Shown here: piece after piece, positions 1-6,936 of the stretch
Layout of the letters: every line of letters begins with the position of its first letter
How positions within the stretch are numbered: the stretch's first letter is position 1
Assembly (NCBI GenBank): GCA_024689285.1
Contig: JAILDR010000123.1
Location: 1 to 13,558, forward strand
DNA: 13,558 bases
DNA from: Bacteroidales bacterium
GTDB lineage: Bacteria > Bacteroidota > Bacteroidia > Bacteroidales > F082
Direction: 5' to 3'
Translations under genes and position numbers: made by a program
Notes under the pieces: model-generated
Told to the model about the DNA's origin: nothing
Databases searched by the model: none
The model's input: only the letters and a program-made list of their open reading frames with translations

Positions 1-304
1 AACTGGGACTTGATTTTTCCCATAGACGAGTTACACGCAGGACAAATTTGAGGTCACCAACTTCTTTCGAAGCTCATTCGGCCCAAGTGCTTGTAGAGCT
101 GGCGACTGAATTTTTTCCAAAAAACATGGCCGGAATCAAAATAACACCTGTCAACCGATGCTACATGCTTGAAAAAACGGACCTGTGTTCGTTGGCTCAA
201 AAACCTATGTTCATTTTACGGGTCGGTTTTCGATGTCTGCAAGGCATAAACACACTTCGTCCATTAATAGTTCATAAATTCAGATACTTTTTTTGACAAA
301 TTCG
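1..304. other. Left-edge region, no gene recognised
   Basis: One + strand frame is open from position 3 to 296, but its translation has no recognisable domain, is rich in scattered Cys, Phe and Arg, and has no plausible start signal, so I do not call it. A short inverted repeat (174-183 with 221-230, one mismatch) could form a weak hairpin with a 37-base loop. An ATG on the - strand at 21-23 opens a frame reading MGKIKSQ off the left edge. This might be the start of a divergent gene, but seven codons cannot support a call. Confidence 0.4.
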
Positions 305-334
305 CTTGTGGGGATAAAATAATCATTATATTTG
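305..334 (+). promoter_or_regulatory. Likely Bacteroidetes-type promoter upstream of the leader RNA and operon
   Basis: TATATTTG at 327-334 matches the Bacteroidetes -7 consensus TAnnTTTG exactly, and CTTG at 305-308 is a plausible -33 element 18 bases upstream (the usual spacing is about 19-21). Transcription would begin near 340-343, at the first AATAAACG repeat. This is the only good match I see upstream of the eight-gene operon, so it is the best candidate for driving both the structured leader and, by read-through, the genes. The -33 match is partial. Confidence 0.5.
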
Positions 335-341
335 CGGCGTA

Positions 342-390
342 AATAAACGGATTGTATCACTAAACGAACGATTGACTATAGAATAAACGA
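342..390. repeat. TAAACG repeats in the leader, possible operator
   Basis: TAAACG occurs at 344-349, 361-366 and 384-389, and again at 599-604 just before the first gene. The copies at 342, 382 and 597 share the longer form AATAAACG. The first lies at the predicted transcription start. Repeated short sites here would suit a transcription factor operator or an RNA-binding site, but no regulator gene is in the window, and an A/T-rich leader can produce such matches by chance. Confidence 0.3.
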
Positions 391-433
391 ATACACCTTA
401 TCATAAATAAGCAAGCATAGAGACGAATTTCAT

Positions 434-583
434 CTGTTCTAAAATTTGGCGATTTTAACGGATAGTAAATCTTGCAGTTTAGTCGAAATGCTCACGCAAA
501 GCGTGAGCTGGACTTTTTCACGGATTTACGGGTTACGCCAAATACCTAGAACAGCGGGAAACGGTCGAGTTTCACGCTTTTTT
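434..583 (+). ncRNA. Structured leader or small RNA with nested long-range stems
   Basis: CTGTTCTA (434-441) pairs perfectly with TAGAACAG (547-554). ATTTGGCG (444-451) pairs perfectly with CGCCAAAT (536-543). Further in, TAAC (456-459) pairs with GTTA (532-535) and GTAAATC (465-471) with GATTTAC (523-529). AGTC (481-484) pairs with GACT (511-514), and the tip is a perfect 8-bp hairpin (490-497 with 501-508, loop AAA). Together they form one long interrupted hairpin of about 120 nt, followed at once by an intrinsic terminator. With the promoter at 305-334 this is either a free-standing small RNA of about 240 nt or a 5' leader that controls the downstream operon by attenuation. I recognise no named family. 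It does not look like RNase P RNA or tmRNA, and a 6S-like RNA is possible but unsupported. Confidence 0.6.
554..583 (+). terminator. Intrinsic terminator at the end of the leader RNA
   Basis: GCGGGAAAC (554-562) pairs with GTTTCACGC (569-577), 8 of 9 positions matching, with a 6-base loop and a run of six T at 578-583. It lies only 37 bases before the start codon of the first operon gene, where a full-strength terminator would block the operon unless read through. The 3' arm and part of the T run (572-580) are also perfectly complementary to 498-506 in the leader, which would allow an antiterminated alternative. Confidence 0.6.
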
Positions 584-620
584 GTTTAGTAGGGTCAATA
601 AACGAAAAACTAAAGTGAAT

Positions 621-1907
621 ATGAAATTGATAATAGGGAAAATCAAAGAAAGGTTACTCTATCACATGATAGAGATTTTTGCTTTATGTACAGTCATACT
701 TGTTTCTTGCTCAGGTGACATTAATTCAAATTATGATTCCCATTTTACAGAAGATGGTTACCTAATACAGGATAGTGCAAAACAGGATAATAGTATTCCA
801 TTGGCAAAAGTAAAGTTCTATGTCGAAGTCTCAGGTAGTATGAATGGCTTCTTTAGAGCCAATCAGCCTACAGATTTTAAGAAAGACGTTTGGCAGATTC
901 TTAATTACTATTCGCCAATTGCACCAGGAGGTGTGACAATTCTGACAAACAATGGTGACGAAGGAAACACATACGATTTTAGCAGATTCCAAACAATGAT
1001 GAATACAGGGGCGTTTGTTTCATCGGCATCCACAAAGGTACCATTGATGCTTCAAACTATTGTTTCTAATACAGATGCAGATAACGGTGAGGTTGCGGTG
1101 CTTATTTCTGATATGAAATATAGTCCTGTTGGAGCAAAAGCCCCACAAGTGCTTTTGACTCAATATAGCACAGATGTCAGCAAAATATTTGGACAATACG
1201 GCAAAGCAATCAGTTTGGTTTGTGCCACTTCAAATTATTTGGATAGAAGAGGCAATTCGGTATGCGATGTATCACCATACTACTTTTTGATAATTGGAAA
1301 CGAAACTGGTGTTGCCGAAATGCGTGATGGCATTTCTACCCTATTGGATAACAACCAAAGGTTTGTGGACAATATTGAGAGTGGTTTTGATTATGGAACA
1401 ATAAAGGAATTTGACTTTGGTACACCTCATTATTGCGTACAATTAAATAATCAAGAGCCTACATTTATTGAATATATGGAGGCTGACTCCTATGATACAT
1501 GCATAATCAATCTCAAAGTGGATTTGGCGCCATACAGATGGCTGCTTACAGACGGAAGCTATTTTACAAATGCTTTTAAGGCAAAGACGCTCTACGGCTC
1601 TACACTTGTTTTGGATGACGTGAAAATAGCAGTTCAAAATATCACCAACAAGCAACTGAAACGTACAGCTGTAGCAACGGTAAGACTAAAGCTGTTCAAT
1701 ATGCCTACAGATTCTGATGTCATCGAATGGACATTAGAATTGCCTGATACAGATTATACATTGTTTGGACAATTTTGTGGAGCAGCTACCGAAGACGATT
1801 GTTCAAAATCATTTTCCATTGAGGATTTCTTAAGAGGAATGTTCTATGGTGGTGTAGTAAACACAACTCTCGAGCCCAATTATATTTTAGTTTCAAAAAA
1901 TAGTTAG
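621..1907 (+). CDS. Lipoprotein with von Willebrand A-like domain
   Basis: The 428-residue product begins with a basic stretch, a hydrophobic core and a lipobox, LVSC, with the lipidated Cys at 30, so it is probably exported and membrane-anchored. I chose ATG 621 because it gives a normal lipoprotein signal. A TTG at 582 lies in the terminator T run, and ATG 666 would leave no charged n-region. A VWA-like core follows from about residue 63: YVEVSGSM (E69, S71, S73) matches the metal-site DxSxS motif with Glu in place of Asp, and LISDMKYS (D164) matches the third metal-site loop. The remaining ~250 residues are not recognised. VWA domains usually mediate metal-dependent protein contacts, so this is probably the cell-surface or periplasmic sensor or scaffold of the operon. 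It is the first gene, five bases before the next. The VWA call is motif-based. Confidence 0.72.
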   Translation: MKLIIGKIKERLLYHMIEIFALCTVILVSCSGDINSNYDSHFTEDGYLIQDSAKQDNSIPLAKVKFYVEVSGSMNGFFRANQPTDFKKDVWQILNYYSPIAPGGVTILTNNGDEGNTYDFSRFQTMMNTGAFVSSASTKVPLMLQTIVSNTDADNGEVAVLISDMKYSPVGAKAPQVLLTQYSTDVSKIFGQYGKAISLVCATSNYLDRRGNSVCDVSPYYFLIIGNETGVAEMRDGISTLLDNNQRFVDNIESGFDYGTIKEFDFGTPHYCVQLNNQEPTFIEYMEADSYDTCIINLKVDLAPYRWLLTDGSYFTNAFKAKTLYGSTLVLDDVKIAVQNITNKQLKRTAVATVRLKLFNMPTDSDVIEWTLELPDTDYTLFGQFCGAATEDDCSKSFSIEDFLRGMFYGGVVNTTLEPNYILVSKNS

Positions 1908-1912
1908 TCGTT

Positions 1913-2356
1913 ATGAAATTACTGAAGTTGTATCAATGGATTGCTGGAAAAACGACAGATTTTATCAGTCAATTCCAAAACAATGACAGCTTGTATCAAC
2001 AAGCCAGGACTTTTTGGGGCAAATTGGAAGGCATCTCAACAATACTTCTTATCATCGCTTTGGTGATAGGAGTTTTGTTTGCCGTCATCTACTATAAGCC
2101 TTACAACAACAAACCAGGAAGGCACTATACGCCCAAACATTGGATAATTTTCTTGGTCATAACATTTGTGATGGCTTTCTTGTTGACATTAGGCTTTGAA
2201 TATATCGCCGTGGCTCCTCATCTTAAAGGAGCATTGTTGCTTGAAACTAAAATTGCACTTGGGAACGGTATCTATGCTTCAGCATTGTATCTCATAGTCT
2301 CGGTCTTGTGGTGCAATGCGCTACAGACTAACGCATACAGATTGTTTAAATTCTAA
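1913..2356 (+). CDS. Small three-helix membrane protein, unknown function
   Basis: The 147-residue protein has a polar amphipathic N-terminal ~40 residues, then hydrophobic helices at about 41-61, 77-101 and 117-134, with a basic loop (around 61-76) between the first two and a short basic tail. I recognise no family. It sits between the VWA lipoprotein and the tubulin-like gene with 5- and 12-base gaps. A membrane anchor or adaptor linking the cytoplasmic GTPase/ATPase to the envelope parts is a reasonable inference, but the sequence itself shows only membrane topology. The basic 61-76 loop suggests that loop is cytoplasmic, with the N-terminus outside, by the positive-inside rule; this is weak evidence. 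Confidence 0.7.
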   Translation: MKLLKLYQWIAGKTTDFISQFQNNDSLYQQARTFWGKLEGISTILLIIALVIGVLFAVIYYKPYNNKPGRHYTPKHWIIFLVITFVMAFLLTLGFEYIAVAPHLKGALLLETKIALGNGIYASALYLIVSVLWCNALQTNAYRLFKF

Positions 2357-2368
2357 ACTCTACCCGAC

Positions 2369-3766
2369 ATGAAAAAAGTATTTGTTTTTTGCATTGGAGG
2401 TACTGGCATTCGCGTGATGAAGAGCATCACGATGCTGATGGCTAGCGGAATGAGTACCAACGGATTTACCGTTGTTCCTGTTATCCTTGACCCGCACTTG
2501 GATTTAGAGGAAAAGAAGAATTTGCACTCGTTGATTGAATCATACGAGGACATATATCGACACTCGGTCAACAATGGGACTTCGACATTAAACTCCCTCG
2601 ATGGCTTTTTCAATTCTGAAATGCTAACCATCGGAGAGCTCAACGAACAACTCAACGACACACAACAAGCGGCTGGAAACAAGGAAAAGTTCCGTTCCTA
2701 TATCAATGTGGCCAACCTTGGCGCTGATAATGTAAATAACTATTTCGTCCAGACGCTGTTTTCAAATAAGAATCTAAACAATCCTTTGTCGGTCGGCTTC
2801 AAGGGCAATCCCAACGTTGGCACCGTAGTGCTTGGTGAAATGATTGAGGGAGCGGATTGGTTCAAAGCTTTTAAGACCCAATGCGAGCAAGGCGATAGGG
2901 TGTTTATCATAAGCTCTATTTTTGGTGGTACTGGAGCTTCGGGTTATCCGCTGCTGGAGAAAAAGATTAGAGGAGCTTCAGATATTCCAACAGTGAAAAA
3001 TGCACTGATGGGAGCAGTGACTGTTTTGCCGTACTACGGCCTAAAGGATCCTACGACAACAGGCAGCGACATCGACTCGGCCAATTTCTATACCAAGACG
3101 AAGGCGGCACTTGCTTACTATCAGAACACCGTGCAGTCGGATTATCTCTACTATGCCGGAGAAAAGACGTTGAGGCAGGTATATGAGAATGATGAAAAGA
3201 AACAAGAGGACACTGCCAACTTCATCGAGCTGGTGGCCGCATCTGCCCTGTTTGATTTCCTGAAGAGAGAAAAACCTGACAGAAGACAATATCTGACCAG
3301 GTCAATCGACGACGATGTGGAGTCATTAGACCTCGTGACGATGGGCAGTGGCTATAAGGAAATCGTCAAGTGCGTTGCCGATTACATGATTTTGAGAACC
3401 TTCATTCAAAATCTGCCCAACGAGAAATACTTCCCGTTGAAGAAAAACAGAGGACTTGACGGAAGCTTCTATAGAGATGCGGCTTTCCAATCATTGGAGC
3501 GCTTTACTGAAAAATACTATCAGTGGTATTATGAGCTATCGACAAACAAACGTGCGTTTGCTCCATTGCACTATGACAACATCAGGCAGATGGATGGATG
3601 GGTAAAAACCATCGACCTTGACGCGAAGGACGACTCCTACTATCTGCTCCGCATGATTGAGGCTAGTAATAGATACACAAAGAAGGATCATAGCAACAAA
3701 TTCAGGTTCTTCCTGCAATTCGCATATGAAGCAATAAATGGTTACACACAGAAAATAATGAAATAA
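2369..3766 (+). CDS. Tubulin/FtsZ-superfamily GTPase-like protein
   Basis: The 465-residue protein begins with a beta strand followed by GGTG (residues 10-13), as in the first nucleotide-binding loop of tubulin-like proteins. It carries the superfamily signature loop FGGTGASG at 185-192, equivalent to the GGGTG[ST]G loop that holds the GTP phosphates in FtsZ and tubulin. A hydrophobic strand (212-221) and a helix with SANFYTKTKAALAYY follow, consistent with the H7 region. This fits the bacterial Tubulin_2-type families better than FtsZ itself: it is longer, divergent, and not in a cell-division cluster. It should bind GTP and may polymerise. It starts 12 bases after the membrane protein and ends 3 bases before the actin-like ATPase. 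I see no clear T7 catalytic loop by eye, so whether it hydrolyses GTP is open. Confidence 0.8.
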   Translation: MKKVFVFCIGGTGIRVMKSITMLMASGMSTNGFTVVPVILDPHLDLEEKKNLHSLIESYEDIYRHSVNNGTSTLNSLDGFFNSEMLTIGELNEQLNDTQQAAGNKEKFRSYINVANLGADNVNNYFVQTLFSNKNLNNPLSVGFKGNPNVGTVVLGEMIEGADWFKAFKTQCEQGDRVFIISSIFGGTGASGYPLLEKKIRGASDIPTVKNALMGAVTVLPYYGLKDPTTTGSDIDSANFYTKTKAALAYYQNTVQSDYLYYAGEKTLRQVYENDEKKQEDTANFIELVAASALFDFLKREKPDRRQYLTRSIDDDVESLDLVTMGSGYKEIVKCVADYMILRTFIQNLPNEKYFPLKKNRGLDGSFYRDAAFQSLERFTEKYYQWYYELSTNKRAFAPLHYDNIRQMDGWVKTIDLDAKDDSYYLLRMIEASNRYTKKDHSNKFRFFLQFAYEAINGYTQKIMK

Positions 3767-3769
3767 GAT

Positions 3770-6700
3770 ATGGCAAAAGTTGATTTAAATATTGTTGATC
3801 GTGGCACATCGAAAAGCGATTGGACAGCTGAAGATGTTGCTTTAACTGCTGAACATCTTGACGATGTTATGGAACAGAAAACCGACAATAGCGGTGCATT
3901 AAACTCATTGCCCACACCTTTTGCCAGGTTTTTTGTCGCTCGCGAAGCCTTTAGAAGAGTCTGCGAGGAAAAGCTGAATCCAAAGAAGGCGGCTGGCTTT
4001 GCCTATACCCAATTGGTTTCAGACATCCTCGATGTGTACGAGCTATTGTTTAATCTGAAATACCATAAGAACAACACTTGGAAAGATGGTCAAAAGCTGG
4101 AGCTAAGAGAATGGAATAGCAAAGAGAATTTGGAATATCTCAAAGCGAAGATGCCTGTCTTATATAATTCTGTAGTGGATTACTACAAGACGGATATCAT
4201 CGAGGACAAGCTGTATTTTCTCGTCTATACCGAGAATGGCAAAGAAGTGTTGCTGGCTTGCAGCTCCCCCATCACGGGCTTCGTCACGCCTCCAGATATG
4301 GACAAGGCCATTCTGAAGAAAGACAATACCGCCACAATCTGTTTCGCAGGTGAGCAATATCAGAACTTGCACATTAGAAGAAAATCAGGAGGCGAGTATT
4401 TTAGGGGTGATGTCAGGCTGTTTGACAAGAGAGAAGCAGAGTTTAAGAATTACATGTATTCAATGTTGTTCGGCACAGATACCGTTGACCAAAGATATAA
4501 GGCTATTAAAGAATATGTGCGCAGCTTTAGCAACGACCCTGAGATACGCAATGATTTCAGATTAAAGACAACCCCGGTGCTGACTGACCAGAACGACGGT
4601 TTGGTGATAAACGGTCTTCGTATTCAATCCTCTGATGAGATAGACATCAACAGTTATTTCACTGACACCATGATACGTGTACCTTATCGTATTTCGAGAA
4701 ACACTTTCAAATCTGTTGTCTATCAGAACGACTTGAATGATCGAAACTATGATTATTTACTGCCCTTCAAGCCAGAGGTGATGAATCTGTTTGATGGAAA
4801 AGAACTGGATTCTGATGTTCACATCAACAGAAATTCTGTAACGGTTACGTTGCGCTACAATGGGAAGGAATATGTCAAGGAATATGCCCAAGAAACCTTC
4901 CGTCCTGGTCAAGGAAGAATTGTTGACCTCCAAGGAGCGAAGATTAGCTTTGACCTTGGTATTTTCCCCAATATTCTTTCTTATAAGGATGTCGAGAACA
5001 ATTACTTCAAGGTGCTTGTGGTTGCAGCCGATGAAGATGCGGATGCACCCAACTTCAATATCGACCAAATCAATCTTGCATTTTTCAAGCAAGCTGACAA
5101 TGGTTTCAAACAGATAAAAGAGGTTGTTCCTGAAGACCAGGCAGAATATGGCGTGGAGCCTGCAGTGGTTCGTTCACGCCAAAAAACAGACGTGGAAGAA
5201 AGCGGAACAAAGTTCTATGAACTATTCAACACAGCGTTTGACATGATTGAAGTCAATATCATGGGCGACACTGGACTGTTGATGCCGGTATGGCAACACA
5301 GCCAAGCAAGCAATGAAACCTTTACCTACGCAATCGACCTTGGAACATCCAACACATTCATGTCTCGTTGCAAGAATGACGGCCAAGGCAATCCAGATCT
5401 TAGCAGAAAGCCTGAACTTTTCAAGATGGATAAGACGATGGTGAATTACATGCATGAGTATTCTGACGATACGCAGTATTCCATCACTCGACGCATAGAA
5501 GATTCGATTTTCGACAAAGCGAGAAAGAAAATCAAAACGGAATTTGTGCCTGCTGTCATCGATGGCAAGGACTATAGATTCCCCATTCGCACTGCTTTGT
5601 GTGGTATTCACAATAAGACCAAGAAGCCGAAATTGTTTGATAACCACAACATCGCTTTCTTCTACGAGAAACTCATGGCAAACGACGACCAGGATGTGAA
5701 CACCGACATCAAGTGGGAACAAGACGAGGATAAATTGCGCGTCTTTGTTAGAGAGCTGCTGCTCATCATTAAGTGTGACATTCTGCAAAGGAATGGCGAC
5801 CTTGACAGGACCAATCTTGTTTGGTTCAGCCCATTGAGCTTTATGGGGAACACGAGAGAGGTGTATCAGAACATTTGGAACTCCGAGCCAAAGAACATCC
5901 TGTTCATCCAGCCACAGCAAATCGTTCGCTATTCTGAATCCGAAGCACCGTATTATTACTATAAGAAGATGGACTACATTAAAGATTCTGATGCGGTTAC
6001 TGTTATTGATATTGGTGGTGGTTCGACTGATTTCGTGTACTTCAAGGATAATGAGCCACAGGTCGCCAATTCCGTTCATTTCGGATGCGATGTGCTTTGG
6101 GAAAATGGTTTCAATGCGTTTGCAAATGTACGGGAGAATGGTATTTTCAAGAAATACGTTGACACCATTCGTTTCCAAAGAAAAGACCTTGAGGACTTGA
6201 ATGAGTGTTTTAAGAATGTCGATTCTGTGAAAACCAAAGATATTATCAATTTCTGGCTGAGTAACGCCAAGGATTGTGACATCATCAAGTTTATGAGCCA
6301 GGACTTCAAGCCTGTGTTTGTATACCATTTAACCTGCATTCTGTTCTATATGGCCAATATGTACAAAGAGAAAGGGTTGGATGCCCCAAGAACTGTTGTT
6401 TTCAGCGGAAATGGAAGTAAATACATAGACAACTTTATTTCAAGCGAAAGCATTGCTCTGAAAAAAATCATCGATTTGATTTTCAAAACGGTATATGGTG
6501 GAAACCATGATGTTAACATCAAGTTACCTGAGGAACGTAAAGAGTCTACTTGTTATGGTGGTTTGTATCGCGATAAGAACGCTCCAATCGTGAAAGATGT
6601 TGTTTATCAAGGCGATGTGGCAAGAAGTTACGAGAAGGTTGGCGATATGAACAACAACTTGGATTCTTTGAAAGCCGCTTTGCTGACAAAGTATAAGAAT

Positions 6701-6931
6701 CTCGCAGCTTTGTACAAGTCGGTTATGGAACTTCTCAAACAAGAGAAGATTATTGACGGGACATCGGACACACGCAGATATGTCAGCAAGGCTGAGGAAG
6801 ATATGGGTACACCTTTCACCACCTACTACAAGACGCAAGTCAAGGAAAAGTATGGAGAAGAGGTTATCTATAACGATTCCGTGTTTTTCTTACCCGTAAT
6901 CAATAAGGTTTTTGAAATGACTAAAATTTAA
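3770..6931 (+). CDS. Large protein with C-terminal actin/Hsp70-fold ATPase
   Basis: The 1053-residue protein has two parts. Residues 1 to ~510 are not recognised; they are mixed alpha/beta and carry no visible membrane segment. From ~515 an actin/Hsp70-superfamily ATPase begins. The phosphate-1 motif is AIDLGTSNT (D523), the phosphate-2 motif is VIDIGGGSTDF (D747), and the adenosine motif is VFSGNGS (G880-S883). All three occur in the right order and spacing for ATP binding between two lobes. About 170 residues follow the last motif. The catalytic acids appear intact, so it should be active. It is probably cytoplasmic. The start is only 3 bases after the tubulin-like gene, so the two are probably co-translated. 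The fold is clear; whether it makes filaments, works like a chaperone or transmits a signal is not. A SrfB-like relationship is possible but I cannot confirm it. Confidence 0.82.
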   Translation: MAKVDLNIVDRGTSKSDWTAEDVALTAEHLDDVMEQKTDNSGALNSLPTPFARFFVAREAFRRVCEEKLNPKKAAGFAYTQLVSDILDVYELLFNLKYHKNNTWKDGQKLELREWNSKENLEYLKAKMPVLYNSVVDYYKTDIIEDKLYFLVYTENGKEVLLACSSPITGFVTPPDMDKAILKKDNTATICFAGEQYQNLHIRRKSGGEYFRGDVRLFDKREAEFKNYMYSMLFGTDTVDQRYKAIKEYVRSFSNDPEIRNDFRLKTTPVLTDQNDGLVINGLRIQSSDEIDINSYFTDTMIRVPYRISRNTFKSVVYQNDLNDRNYDYLLPFKPEVMNLFDGKELDSDVHINRNSVTVTLRYNGKEYVKEYAQETFRPGQGRIVDLQGAKISFDLGIFPNILSYKDVENNYFKVLVVAADEDADAPNFNIDQINLAFFKQADNGFKQIKEVVPEDQAEYGVEPAVVRSRQKTDVEESGTKFYELFNTAFDMIEVNIMGDTGLLMPVWQHSQASNETFTYAIDLGTSNTFMSRCKNDGQGNPDLSRKPELFKMDKTMVNYMHEYSDDTQYSITRRIEDSIFDKARKKIKTEFVPAVIDGKDYRFPIRTALCGIHNKTKKPKLFDNHNIAFFYEKLMANDDQDVNTDIKWEQDEDKLRVFVRELLLIIKCDILQRNGDLDRTNLVWFSPLSFMGNTREVYQNIWNSEPKNILFIQPQQIVRYSESEAPYYYYKKMDYIKDSDAVTVIDIGGGSTDFVYFKDNEPQVANSVHFGCDVLWENGFNAFANVRENGIFKKYVDTIRFQRKDLEDLNECFKNVDSVKTKDIINFWLSNAKDCDIIKFMSQDFKPVFVYHLTCILFYMANMYKEKGLDAPRTVVFSGNGSKYIDNFISSESIALKKIIDLIFKTVYGGNHDVNIKLPEERKESTCYGGLYRDKNAPIVKDVVYQGDVARSYEKVGDMNNNLDSLKAALLTKYKNLAALYKSVMELLKQEKIIDGTSDTRRYVSKAEEDMGTPFTTYYKTQVKEKYGEEVIYNDSVFFLPVINKVFEMTKI

Positions 6932-6936
6932 AGAAA

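Noticed and set aside
48..296. 82-codon + strand frame at the left edge
   Set aside because: No domain, odd composition, no promoter or ribosome site, and it starts at a TTG. It could be the tail of a frame entering from the left, but nothing supports it.
434..583. Retron-type ncRNA or CRISPR-related RNA
   Set aside because: There is no reverse transcriptase or Cas gene in the window and no repeat-spacer pattern; only the hairpin resembles such RNAs.
582..620. TTG start for the lipoprotein gene, 13 codons upstream
   Set aside because: It falls within the T run of the terminator and would put a long basic stretch before the signal peptide; ATG 621 gives a normal lipoprotein signal.
5222..6328. 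368-codon open frame on the - strand inside the actin-like gene
   Set aside because: It lies wholly antisense to a gene with three intact ATPase motifs. Its product has no recognisable domain and is rich in Ile, Val and Leu, as expected for a mirror frame.
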